A stretch of 64,000 bases of DNA from Schistocerca nitens (taxonomy: Eukaryota > Arthropoda > Insecta > Orthoptera > Acrididae): NCBI RefSeq assembly GCF_023898315.1, contig NC_064616.1, positions 701,249,389 through 701,313,388 of the forward strand, in the 5' to 3' direction. Every line of letters begins with the position of its first letter. Position 1 is the first letter of the stretch. The notes beneath the pieces were generated by a model that was not told the origin of the DNA, did not search any database, and worked only from the letters and a program-made list of their open reading frames with translations. Shown piece after piece: positions 20,649-30,420 of the stretch. The translations under genes were made by a program, and so were the position numbers.

Positions 20649-21861
20649 CTGATCAGCCAAAACATTATGACCACCGACCTACTATCTATATATATACCAG
20701 TCCAGGCGATAGCACCGTCGCCTGGCGTGAATGACTTCTAGTCAGACACAAGCATGGTGCATGTAGTATCAGTGAGTGTGCTGTCCTTATGTAGAATAGG
20801 GAAGGCGCGCGCTCTGTCTGAGTTTGACCAAATGCAGGTTGTGATGGCCTGAAGGCTCGGCACGAACATTTCGGAAACTGCACGACTTGTCGGGTGTTGG
20901 AGGAGTGCTGCGGTGAGTGTTTTCAACACGTGTCCAAATCAATGTGAAACCACTACCAGACGTCATGGGGTTGGGCGGCCACCCCTCATTACAGATGCCG
21001 GACGTCGTAGGCTGGACGGACTGTTAAAAACAGGCCAGGTGGCGAACTGTGGTGGAACTAACATCAGACTTTAATGGTGGGCAGAGTACAAATGTGTCTG
21101 AACATACGGTGCACCAGACACTCCTAATGATGGGCCTCTGGAACCGACGACCCATGCATGTGACAATGTTAACACAATGTCATTGGCAACTATGACTGAA
21201 ATGGGCATGTGACCATCGGCACTGGACCTCGTAGCAGTGGCGGAGCATTTCATGGTCTGATGAATCAAGATTACTTCTTCATAATGTCTCTGGGAGGGTG
21301 CGAACCAGTCGTTTTCCAGGATAACGGCTCTTTGACACCTGCACTGCAGGAGGGAAACAAGCTAACGACCGCACTATTATGCTCTGGGGAACATTCACGT
21401 GGGTAACCATGTGCCAGTGGAGGTCGTGGAAGTCACCATGACGGCCAAGGAGTATCGTACACTGGTTGCACACCACGTACACCCCTTGATGACGATCATG
21501 TTTCCCGACGGCAATGGTAGTTTTCAACAAGATAATGTGCAATGTCACAAGGCCAGGAATGTGGTGGAATGGTTCGAGGAACAAAACACAGTGACGAGTT
21601 CCAACTGATGTGCTGCCCCCCCCCCCCAACCCGCCAGCTCTGAAACCAATCGAACACATCTGGGACGCGATTGACTGTGGCGTCAGAGCTCATCGTCCCT
21701 CTCCCTGGAATTCACGGGAATTAGGTGACTTGTTGTGCAGTTGCGGTGCCAACTCGCTCCACCCTTATTTCTTCCATGCCACGGCGTGTGCCCTCTGTTA
21801 TTAGTGACAAAGGCTGTAAACAGGCTATTCGATGGGTGGTCATAATGTCCTGGCTGATCAG
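20649..21861 (+). mobile_element. Tc1-like transposon A, decayed
   Basis: The left end ctgatcagccaaaacattat follows a TA; the inverse occurs at 21,836-21,861, where the flanking TA is mutated. The 1.21-kb length suits a Tc1-like element. Transposase pieces in several frames include ISWSDESR (first catalytic Asp), FQQDNVQCHKA (second) and LKPIEHIWDAID (the Glu motif) near 21,645. Stops and a C-run indel near 21,616 show it is inactive. Confidence 0.87.
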
Positions 21862-21929
21862 TGCATATTTCCAAAGGCTTGCAACGCTTTGAAACTGGAG
21901 CAACATCACTGTTGACTGTAGTTAACGTT

Positions 21930-22464
21930 TGTAAACAGTATGGTGGGAAGAAATCATAGAGACGAACTGAGCTTTCTTGACAGATATATGTACTTCACTC
22001 CATGCTGCTTCACGTCTATGTCTGAGATGCCAGTCTCTTGGCAACCCACGAGCAGATGATTGCAATAAGTGATAGATCTCGAGAACATGCAAGCCTGGGC
22101 AACAGTCCATCGCTATCTATATCGAGGTAGATCAGGACAGCATCGGCAAATTGTGGTCTTGCCTTATCTTGTTGGAAGATAACGTCATGGGAACTTCGAA
22201 AACAGGGCACAGCCACCGCCCTTAACGCATCACAAATGTAGTGGCTGTTGTCCAAGTGACCGATTATGCGAACCAGAGGTGGTCGTGTTGTGTATACAAT
22301 GAAATCCCATACCACAGTGCCTTTTATGCCGATGACGAATGTAATCTGGCGCACTCTCGTTCTTCTCGGAGCCTCCGCACATGGATACGTCCTTCATGAT
22401 GCTGTATGCTGAACGGAAATTAATCTGAAAAGATGACGTGATGCCACTCCTGTGGCTGTCTCTT

Positions 22465-22502
<38 letters not shown>

Positions 22503-22620
22503 AAATAAGTGCTCCCCAGCATAGAGACCACAAAAGTTTTCACCAAACATTCAAAGTTAGCACCACTTTGTACAGAAACAAAATGACGAACAAGTGAGTG
22601 ATGACAATAACGCATCATAT
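21930..22620 (-). pseudogene. Tc1-like transposase fragment B
   Basis: On the minus strand, a frame reads TTRPPLVRI, then FQQDKARPQFADAV and the end of a Tc1-type catalytic core. Equivalent residues occur in the copy at 27,638 (SRSPLVRIDG, FQQDNARP). The expected PDLSPIE region is degraded to RDLSLIA, so the catalytic Glu is lost. I could not find a TIR pair. A dinucleotide repeat interrupts its upstream part. Confidence 0.7.
22467..22500. repeat. (CA)n microsatellite
   Basis: About 17 uninterrupted CA units lie within the Tc1-like fragment B. Confidence 0.95.
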
Positions 22621-22641
22621 CTCTATGAGTACGCTGACATA

Positions 22642-23841
22642 CAGGGTATAGGCAAAATAATGTGAATACCTGTACTTACTTGGGAATGGCTTATTAATAA
22701 GGGGTTGGACCCCACTTTCCCGTAATACAGCTGCGATTCTTCTTGGAATACTGGCATATAATGGTTGTATAGTCTCCAGTGGAATTCATGCTTCTCTTCG
22801 ATCAGAACCTCTTCTAGAGTCTGTGCTCCAACATCGCCCACAAGGATTCGATAATGTTCAAGTATGGGAACTGTGCTGGCCAGGAAAGACGCTGAACTTC
22901 AGTTGCGTGCTCCTCATACCACGCTTGTACTGTCCTGGCTGTGTGAATGGGTGCATTATCGTCGTGAAATATGGCATCATTGTTGGGGAACAACGTTTGA
23001 ATCATGGGGTACACTTGATCACCTAAAATGTTGAAAGCAATGATGGGACCAACAGAATACCAAGATATGGCTGCCCATACCATCACACCTTCACTTCCAT
23101 GCTTAACCGTTGGAATAAAGTACTCAGGACTGTAGGCTTCTTTTGGCATTCTGCAGACGTAAACACAGCCAGATGTTGGAAATAACGAAAACGTTGACTC
23201 GTCGGACCGTATGACGCGTTTCCACTGATCAGTCGGCCAGCATTTATGCTCTCGACACCATGTTTTACGCTTCTTTGCGTTGGCTGTCATCCCTAATAGC
23301 TTCTATACAGCAGCTCGTCTACGAATATTCGCTTTATGGAGTTCTCGCCGAACAGTGTCGATAGATACGGGATCGCGAAGATGGCTAGTCAGCTCTAGAG
23401 TCGCTTTAGCCGCCGTAGTTCCGTGTTGTTTTCAAACAATTCGTGTTAGCGTACGGCGACCTCTATCATTTAGTTTTGATTTTCGCCTACTACTACGTTT
23501 ACACGATGGTGTCTTTTCATGTTTTGCGTAGGCTGTAATGATTGTTGAAACAGTTGCTCTTGAAACATTCAATAAGTTGGCTGTCTTGGTTACTGATTCT
23601 CCAGCTAATCGGGCCCCCACAACCTGCCCTCTTTTGAACTCTGTTAGGTCTCCATTGCACGTCGACATCGACCTCTGAATGCAAATACGAGGTGTGTACT
23701 GCTCGTAAAAAAACTGCACTGATGTCTAGTCCGTACTGGACACGCACGGTCCAGCACGGCACGTGCCTTACCTAGGTTGTTGACCGTCAAACATAACCAT
23801 CACATTACTACTACTGTTTACATTATTTTACCTATCCTCTG
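22642..23841 (-). mobile_element. Tc1-like transposon C, nearly complete
   Basis: TIRs of about 27 bases are visible (cagggtataggcaaaataat on the left, inverse at the right end near 23,815-23,841), each beside a TA, giving exactly 1200 bases. The minus strand encodes transposase in at least two frames. The element is not interrupted by other insertions. Confidence 0.9.
22814..23719 (-). pseudogene. Tc1-like transposase of element C, frameshifted
   Basis: The N-terminal piece (23,432-23,719) has a helix-turn-helix: FKRGQVVGARLAGESVTKTA, then NVSRATVSTII. The catalytic piece (22,814-23,290) reads VIRSDESTFSLFP (first Asp), IFHDDNAPIHTARTV (second Asp) and PYLNIIESLW, where the Glu survives but the usual SPDLNPIE is altered. 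Sequence between 23,290 and 23,432 is out of frame. It would bind its TIRs and move the element by cut and paste, but this copy cannot. Confidence 0.85.
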
Positions 23842-23982
23842 TAAGTGTTTCCTCAAATCTCGTTTTTGTGTAACAATCTTGTGAAAACGGATGAGACTGA
23901 AGTATAGAAAGATGTGGTAATCAATACATCCACCGATGAGCCAAAACATTATGACCACTGGCCACCGCGAGACTGAATGCTG

Positions 23983-24192
23983 GCCGGCCGGAGTGACCGA
24001 GCGGTTCTAGGCGCTTCAGTCTGGAACCGCGTGACCGCTTCGGCCGCAGGTTCTAATCCTGCCTCGGGCATGGATGTGTGTGATGTCCTTAGGTTAGTTA
24101 GGTTTAAGTAGTTCTAAGTTCTAGGGGACTGATGACCACAGATGTTAAGTCCCGTAGTGCTCAGAGCTCCTGTAGTACTCAAAACCTTTTGA
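23983..24192 (+). mobile_element. tRNA-derived SINE (family A) in element D
   Basis: A-box-like tgaccgagcggtt and a mutated B box ggttctaatcctg are present. The duplication actgaatgctg flanks it (23,972-23,982 and 24,193-24,203). The tail is slightly rearranged, with an extra copy-like segment gctcctgtagtactcaaaac. Confidence 0.92.
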
Positions 24193-24203
24193 ACTGAATG
24201 CTG

Positions 24204-24508
24204 TCTCGTGACGCTGAGGGAGTGTTACGCGGTAAGGAAAGTATTAGAGCCGAGTAGAGACGAATGGGGAATCATTCTAGCGACGATAAGTGGCGCAAAT
24301 GGGGAAATACACTCACGTAAGCGGCTTTTACAAAGGCCAAATTGTTTTGGCACAGCATCTCGAAAACGGCGAAGCTAGTCGGCTGTTCGCGTACTATTGT
24401 GTTCAGCATCTATAGAAAATGGATGAAGGATCAAGAAACCACGAGAATGCCACAAGAAGTTCGACGTCTATATCTCATCACAGAAAAGAGGGATCGAATG
24501 CTTGCACG
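24204..24508 (+). pseudogene. Tc1-like transposase of element D, N-terminal part
   Basis: The frame reads SISKTAKLVGCSRTIVFSIY followed by RKWMKDQETT, a typical Tc1 helix-turn-helix. It stops abruptly where the LINE starts; the continuation is at 26,061. Upstream codons are frameshifted relative to this one. Confidence 0.82.
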
Positions 24509-26060
24509 TTCTCTAAATCCTCTGACATCGAAATAAGTGTCCAAGGAATAGAAAAGCAACTGAAATCACTCAACAGAGGAAAGTCCACTGGACCTGACGG
24601 GATACCAATTTGATTCTATACAGAGTACGCGAAAGAACTTGCCCCCCTTCTAACAGCCGTGTACCGCAAGTCTCTAGAGGAATGGAAGGCTCCAAGTGAC
24701 TTGAAAAGAGCACAGGTAATCCCAGTCTTCAAGGAGGGTCGTTGAGCAGATGCGCAAAACTATAGACTTATATCTCTGACATCGATCTGTTGTAGAATTT
24801 TAGAAAATGTTTTTTTGCTCGCGTATCATGTCATTTCTGGAAACCCAGAATCTACTCTGTAGGAATCAACATGGATTCCGGAAACAGCGATCGTGTGAGA
24901 CCCAACTCGCTTTATTTGTTCATAAGACCCAGAAAATATTAGATACAGGCTCCCAGGTAGACGCCATTTTCCTCGACTTCCGGAAGGCGTTCGATACAGT
25001 TCCGCACTGTCGCCTGATAAACAAAGTAAGAGCCTACGGAATATCAGACCAGCTGTGTGGCTGGATTGAAGAGTTTTTAGCAAACAGAACACAGCATGTT
25101 GTTCTCAATGGAGAGACGTCTACAGACGTTAAAGTAACCTCTGGCGTGCCACAGGGGAGTGTTATGGGACCATTGCTTTTCACAATATATATATAAAAAT
25201 GACCTAGTATATAGCGTCGGAAGTTCCATGCGGATTTTCACGGATGATGATGTAGTATACAGAGAAGTTGCAGCATTAGAAAATTGCAGCGAAATGCAGG
25301 AAGATCTGCAGCGGATAGGCACTTGGTGCAGGGTGTGGCAACTGACCCTTAACATACACAAATGTAATGTATTGCGAGTACATAGAAAGAAGGATCCTTT
25401 ATTGTATGATTATATGATAGCGGAACAAACACTGGTAGCAGTTACTTCTGTAAAATATCTGGGAGTATGCGTGCGGAACGATTTGAAGTGGAATGATCAT
25501 ATAAAATTAATTGTTGGTAAGGTGGGTGTCAGGTTTAGATTCATTGGGAGAGTCCTTAGAAAATGTAGTCCATCAACAAAAGAGGTGGCTTACAAAATAC
25601 TTGTTCGAACTATACTTGAGTATTGCTCATCAGTGTGGGATCCGTACCAGGTCCGGTTGACAGAGGAGATAGAGAAGGTCCAAAGAAGAACGGCGAGTTT
25701 CGTCACAGGGTTATTTGGTAAGCGTGATAGCGTTACGGAGTTGTTTAGCAAACTCAAGTGGCAGACTCTGCAAGAGAGGCGCTCTGCATCGCGGTATAGC
25801 TTGCTCGCCAGGTTTCGAGAGGGTGCGTTTCTGGATGAGGTATCGAATATATTGCTTCCCCCTACTTATACCTCCCGAGGAGATCACGAATGTAAAATTA
25901 GAGAGATTCGAGCGCGCACGGAGGCTTTCCGGCAGTCGTTCTCCCCGCGAACCATACGCGACTGGAACAGGAAAGGGAGGTAATGACAGTGGCACGTAAA
26001 GTGCCCTCCGCCACACACCGCTGGGTGGCTTGCGGAGTATAAATGTAGATGTAGATGTAG
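24509..26060 (+). mobile_element. CR1/jockey-like LINE, 5'-truncated
   Basis: It begins inside the RT region (GKSTGPDGIP) and ends in the short tandem tail atgtagatgtagatgtag, as in non-LTR elements with simple-repeat tails. The insertion lies between codons of the Tc1-like transposase, which resumes with RRSVADLTTDY. A duplicated target is at most acg/cacg, so the left edge is known to within a few bases. Confidence 0.85.
24535..25983 (+). pseudogene. LINE reverse transcriptase, frameshifted
   Basis: RT blocks appear in order: LNRGKSTGPDGIP; FRKQRSCETQLALF; DFRKAFDTVPH (catalytic Asp); GVPQGSVMGPLLF; then IFTDDDVVY, where FADD or YADD is usual, and further on KYLGVCVRNDLKW with a C-terminal segment ending in DWNRKGR. 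A slippage in an AT run near 25,185-25,196 shifts the frame just before the catalytic FxDD, and a stop lies near 24,613. It is a dead copy of an enzyme that copies LINE RNA into the target site. Confidence 0.87.
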
Positions 26061-26859
26061 ACGCCGATCTGTGGCTGATCTGACGACAGATTACGATGCT
26101 GGCAGAGACACACGTGTTTCGGAGTACACTGTTCTGCGCACATTGTTGAACATAGTGTTCCACTGTAGAAGGACCTCTACGTCTTCCAACTGTTGATCCA
26201 ACAGCATCGTCAGTTACAATTGTAGTGTGTGCGGGATCACCGAGATCCGACAGCGGATCAGTGGAATCGTGTCGCCTGGTGTCATGAACCACGTTTCTTC
26301 TTAAACCAGGTCGATGGTCGTGTTCGGATACGCCGTCATCCAGCGAACGGCTGCTCGTAAGATATACCGCGCCACGGACGCAGGCCGATGGGAGCTGTAT
26401 TATGTTGTGAGGGGCATTCGTCTGGGCTTCCATGGGACCTGCAGTAGTAATCGAAGGCACTATGACAGCTGCGGATTACATTAACTTTAGTAGGGACCAC
26501 CGGTTAACCCCTTATGCTTGATATCTTCATCAAAATCGATGGCATCTTCCAGCAAGGTGACTTTCTGTGTCACAAGGTCAAAACCGTACTGCAGTGGTTC
26601 AAGGAGCACGATAATAAACTCACGTAATGTCTTGGCCAGAAAATTCGACTCGTCTGAATCAGATGAAACACATCTGTGACCCCATCGGGCGCCAGCTCCT
26701 TGCCCACAAACAACTCGCCCGTAGAACACGGGGATTGTGTGACCTGTGCGTACGCATCTGGTGCCAAAAACCTCTGAAAACCTACCAAGTGCATTTAGGA
26801 TCTGTGGCACGCAGAATTACTAAAGTAATGCATTCCACTGCTGGAAGAACACGCTACTA
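26061..26859 (+). pseudogene. Tc1-like transposase of element D, C-terminal part
   Basis: It resumes after the LINE with RRSVADLTTDYDAGRDTRVSE and proceeds in shifting frames through degraded catalytic blocks, for example GIFQQGDFLCHKVKTVLQWF around the second Asp. Many stops are present. Sequence continues to 26,859, where element E has inserted. Confidence 0.78.
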
Positions 26860-27090
26860 CACTACTTGCCATTAAAATTGCTACACCACGAAGATGACGT
26901 GCTATACACGCGATATTTAACCGACAGGAAGAACATGCTGTGATATGCAAATGATTAGCTTTTCAGAGCATTCACACAAGGTTGGCGCCGGTGGCGACAC
27001 CTACAACGTGCTGACATGAGGAAAGTTTCCGATCGATTTCTCATACACAAACAGCAGTTGACCGGCGTTGCCTGGTGAAACGTTGTTGTG

Positions 27091-28080
27091 ATGCCTCGTG
27101 TAAGGAGGAGAAATGCGTACAATCACGTTTCCAACTTTGATAAAGGTCGGATTATAGCCTATCGCGATTGCGGTTTATCGTATCGCGACATTGCTGCTCG
27201 CGTTGGTCGAGATCCAATGACTGTTAGCAGAATATGGAATCGGTGTGTTCACGAGGGTAATACGGAACGCCTTGCAGGATCCCAACGGCCTCGTATCACT
27301 AGCATTCGAGATGACAGGAATCGTATCCGCATGGCTTTAACGGATCGTGCAGCCACGTCGCGATCCCTGGGACAACAGATGGGGACGTTTGCAAGACAAC
27401 AACCATCTGTACGAACAGTTCGACGACGTTTTCAGCAGCATGGAATATCAGCTCGGAGACCATGGCTGCGGTTACCCTTGACGCTGCATCACAGACAGGA
27501 GCTCCTGCGATGGTGTACTCAACGACGAACCTGGGTGCACGAATGGCAAAACGTCATTTTTTCCTGATGAATCCAGGTACTGTTTACAGCATCATAATGG
27601 TCGCATCCGTGTTTGGCAACATCGCGGGTAACGCACATTGGAAGCGTCTATTCGTCATCGCCATAGTGGCGTATCGCACGGCGTGATGGAATGGGGTGCC
27701 ATTGGTTACATGTCTCGGTCACCTCTTGTTCGCATTGACGGCACTTTGATCAGTGGACGTTACATTTCAGATGTGTTACGATCCGTGGCTCTACCCTTCA
27801 CTCGATCCCTGCGAAACCATACATTTCAGCAGGATAATGCACGACCGCGTGTTGCAGGTCCTGTACGGGCCTTTCTGGATACAGAAAATGTTCGACTGCT
27901 GCCCTGGCCAGCACATTCTCCAGATCTCTCACCAATTGAAAACGTCTGGTCAATGGTGACCGAGCAACTGGCTCGTCACAATACGCCAGTCACTATTCTT
28001 GATGAACTGTGGTATCGTGTTGAAGCTGCATGGGCAGCAGTACCTCTACACGCCATCCAAGCTCTGTTTGACACAATGCC
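27091..28080 (+). pseudogene. Tc1-like transposase of element E, first copy
   Basis: The start MPRVRRRNAY is followed by helix-turn-helix sequence (FDKGRIIAYRDCGLSYRDIA) and an arginine-rich linker. At 27,567 a frameshift occurs exactly at the first catalytic motif, which should read FSDESR. The other frame continues through SRSPLVRIDGTL, FQQDNARPRVAGP and SPDLSPIENVW, the DD34E-type second Asp and Glu. The copy runs into the duplicated unit at about 28,080. Confidence 0.87.
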
Positions 28081-29130
28081 TGTTAGCAGAATATGGAATC
28101 GGTGTGTTCAGGAGGGTAATACGGAACGCCTTGCAGGATCCCAACGGCCTCGTATCACTAGCATTCGAGATGACAGGAATCGTATCCGCATGGCTTTAAC
28201 GGATCGTGCAGCCACGTTTCGATCCCTGGGACAACAGATGGGGACGTTTGCAAGACAACAACCATCTGCACGAACAGTTCGAAGACGTTTTCAGCAGCAT
28301 GGACTATCAGCTCGGAGACCACTGCTGCGGTTGCCCTTGACGCTGCATCACAGACAGGAGCTCCTGCGATGGTGTACTCAACGACGAACCTGGGTGCACG
28401 AATGGCAAAACGTCATTTTTTTCTGATGAATCCAGGTTCTGTTTACAGCATCATAATGGTCGCATCGTGGTCTAGCGGTTCTGGCGCTGCAGTCCGGAAC
28501 CGCGGGACTGCTACGGTCGCAGGTTCGAATCCTGCCTCGGGCATGGGTGTGTGTGATGTCCTTAGGTTAGTTAGGTTTAAGTAGTTCTAAGTTCTAGGGG
28601 ACTTATGACCTAAGATGTTGAGTCCCATAGTGCTCAGAGCCATTTGAACCAATGGTCGCATCCGTGTTTGGCGACATCGCGGGTAACGCAAATTGGAAGC
28701 GTGTATTCGTCATCGCCATACTGGCGTATCACCCAGCGTGATTGTATGCCATTGTTACACGTCTCGGTCACCTCTTGTTCGCATTGACGGCACTTTGAAC
28801 AGTGGACGTTACGTTTCAGATGTGTTACGACCCGTAGCTCTACCCTTCATTCGATCCCTGCGAAACCCTACATTTCAGGAGGATAATGCACGACCGCATG
28901 TTGCAGGTCCTGTACGGGCCTTTCTGGATACAGAAAATGTTCGACTGCTGCGCTGGCCAACGCATTCTCCAGATCTCTCACCAACTGAAAACGTCTGGTG
29001 AATGGTGGCCGAGCAACTGGCTTGTCACAATACGCCAGTCACTACTCTTGATGAACTGTGGTATCGTGTTAAAGCTGCATGGGCACCTGTACCTGTACAC
29101 GCCATCCAAGCTCTGTTTGACACAATGCCC
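27221..29130 (+). repeat. 860-bp tandem duplication inside element E
   Basis: Unit 1 runs from about 27,221 to 28,080, unit 2 from 28,081 to about 29,130 (which includes the 196-base SINE with its TSD). The junction ttgacacaatgcctgttagc joins the 3' part of one unit to the 5' part of the next, with a short shared caatg at the breakpoint. Confidence 0.9.
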
Positions 29131-29160
29131 AGGCGTATCAAGGTCGTTATTACGGCCAGA
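28080..29160 (+). pseudogene. Tc1-like transposase of element E, duplicated second copy
   Basis: From gttagcagaatatggaatcg at 28,081 the sequence repeats that from 27,221. It has the same frameshift before the DESR motif, so the defect predates the duplication. A SINE lies at 28,467-28,650. The final part reads SPDLSPTENVW (Pro-Thr in place of Pro-Ile), then a native end near 29,160. Confidence 0.87.
28467..28650 (+). mobile_element. tRNA-derived SINE (family A), slightly 5'-truncated
   Basis: It begins at the A box (gtggtctagcggttctgg), carries the B box ggttcgaatcctg and ends catttgaacc. The target duplication aatggtcgcatc occurs at 28,455-28,466 and 28,651-28,662. It is present only in the second duplicate unit, so it followed the duplication. 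Confidence 0.93.
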
Positions 29161-29353
29161 GGTGGTAGTTCTGGGTACTGATTTCTCAGGATCAATGCAC
29201 CCAAATTGCGTGAAAATGTAATCACATGTCAGTTCTAATATAATATATTTGTCCAATGTATGCGCGTTTATCATCTGCATTTCTTCTTGGTGTAGCAATT
29301 TTAATGGCCAGTAGTGTAAGTAGGCGGTCATAATATTTTGGCTCACCAGTGTA

Positions 29354-30418
29354 TAAATACAGCAGAAAACGGAAACACGCCAAAGATGCAGAACTGGACT
29401 GAAAACATAAGTACGAGACGTGCACAATCACCACTCTCACGAATAAATATTTTCCAAATTAACAAGTCCTTTAAGCAAATTCTTCCGACTACTTTGCAGA
29501 TGACATGCTGTCGAGCAATAAAAGGCATAAAAACAAGCCGACCTGTATAAATTCACTTTCACAAGTAACGTAGTTTCAGACAGAAATCGAGACCCACAGG
29601 TGATGACACTAGGTGCCGAAAACATGTTTGGGTAAAAACTCGTAGGAAAAGAAATACAGAAGTCGGTTTTTAAAAATTTGATTTTAATTCGCAAACACGG
29701 CAAAAACATCAACAGGAGCTTCGTAGCCCAGCAATAGTGTTGTTGTTGGGTGCGGTGCTAACGACGCATAGCTCTGGTACTGCGTCAAGGGGAACCATCA
29801 TAACGGTCGCCGTGGTGAGTCCCCGATGATCCAGTTGTCGTCGCACTGCCCGTACGCGTACTTATCTTGCTGTAAACTAACCCATTTCCTGGCTAAAGTT
29901 ACCAAGTACTACCCGTGTGCGTATTTTACACGTTAAACGAAATGGTTGGTAGTACCGGCGACTGTTAACGGTGAACGGCAGTCAAAACGACGAAAGGAAC
30001 GAAAGAGAAAGAAGTAAAAAAAGGAACCGTTATCGAAGTGGCCAGAAAAGGTTAGTAACGAAACTGTTCATATTTGTAGGTTACGTGTGTCATTTGTACG
30101 GTTTGGGAAGTCTGCAAAACGGCCTAGAGAGCGGTGTGCAGACTACATGTCCCTTTTTGCCACATCCGCAAGACGCAGTAAGGCAAAGGATAACACAGCG
30201 GCTGCTAGGCATCAACAGGGCGTTTGCGGCATGGCCAGGAGCTTGTTTGTGCCGTCTGTGCACAGTATTCGTATAAAAAAATAGATCCAGTGAGAAATGA
30301 AGGAACAGAATTTCTGAGACAAGATATACCAGTGAGAGCTGATGGTAAAGCATTGAAGCCGGGAGGAATTAGTGCTATGGTTGCGATATAATTCTTTTGG
30401 TGTAGTTCGGTTACAAGA
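29354..30418. other. Intervening sequence with no recognised gene
   Basis: About 1.07 kb between two transposons. ORFs here (for example 29,971-30,276) are below what chance gives in this composition and carry no domain I know. It is AT-rich on the left, with a more CpG-rich portion from about 29,740 to 30,260. Confidence 0.5.
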
Positions 30419-30420
30419 TA

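Larger units (their letters stand above)
26860..29316 (+). mobile_element. Tc1-like transposon E with internal tandem duplication
   Basis: TIRs match over about 30 bases: cacta[c]ttgccattaaaattgc on the left and its inverse at 29,287-29,316, each flanked by TA. The 2.46-kb length is explained by an 860-bp internal duplication plus a SINE; without them it would be about 1.4 kb. It lies about 35 bases from the right end of element D. Confidence 0.9.
23927..29351 (+). mobile_element. Tc1-like transposon D, host of four nested insertions
   Basis: The left end carries gatgagccaaaacattatga after a TA; the inverse lies at 29,325-29,351 before a TA. Inside are a SINE (23,983-24,192), a LINE (24,509-26,060) and Tc1-like element E (26,860-29,316), which carries another SINE. 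Remaining native sequence adds up to about 1.2 kb, normal for Tc1. The left TIR has about four extra bases near its outer end. Confidence 0.85.

Noticed and set aside
25711-26460. 249-codon minus-strand ORF
   Set aside because: It is antisense across the LINE 3' end and the Tc1-like transposase and matches neither; a composition shadow.
29971-30284. Overlapping ORFs of 101 and 65 codons between transposons
   Set aside because: Two overlapping frames of similar length and no known domain; not supported as a gene.
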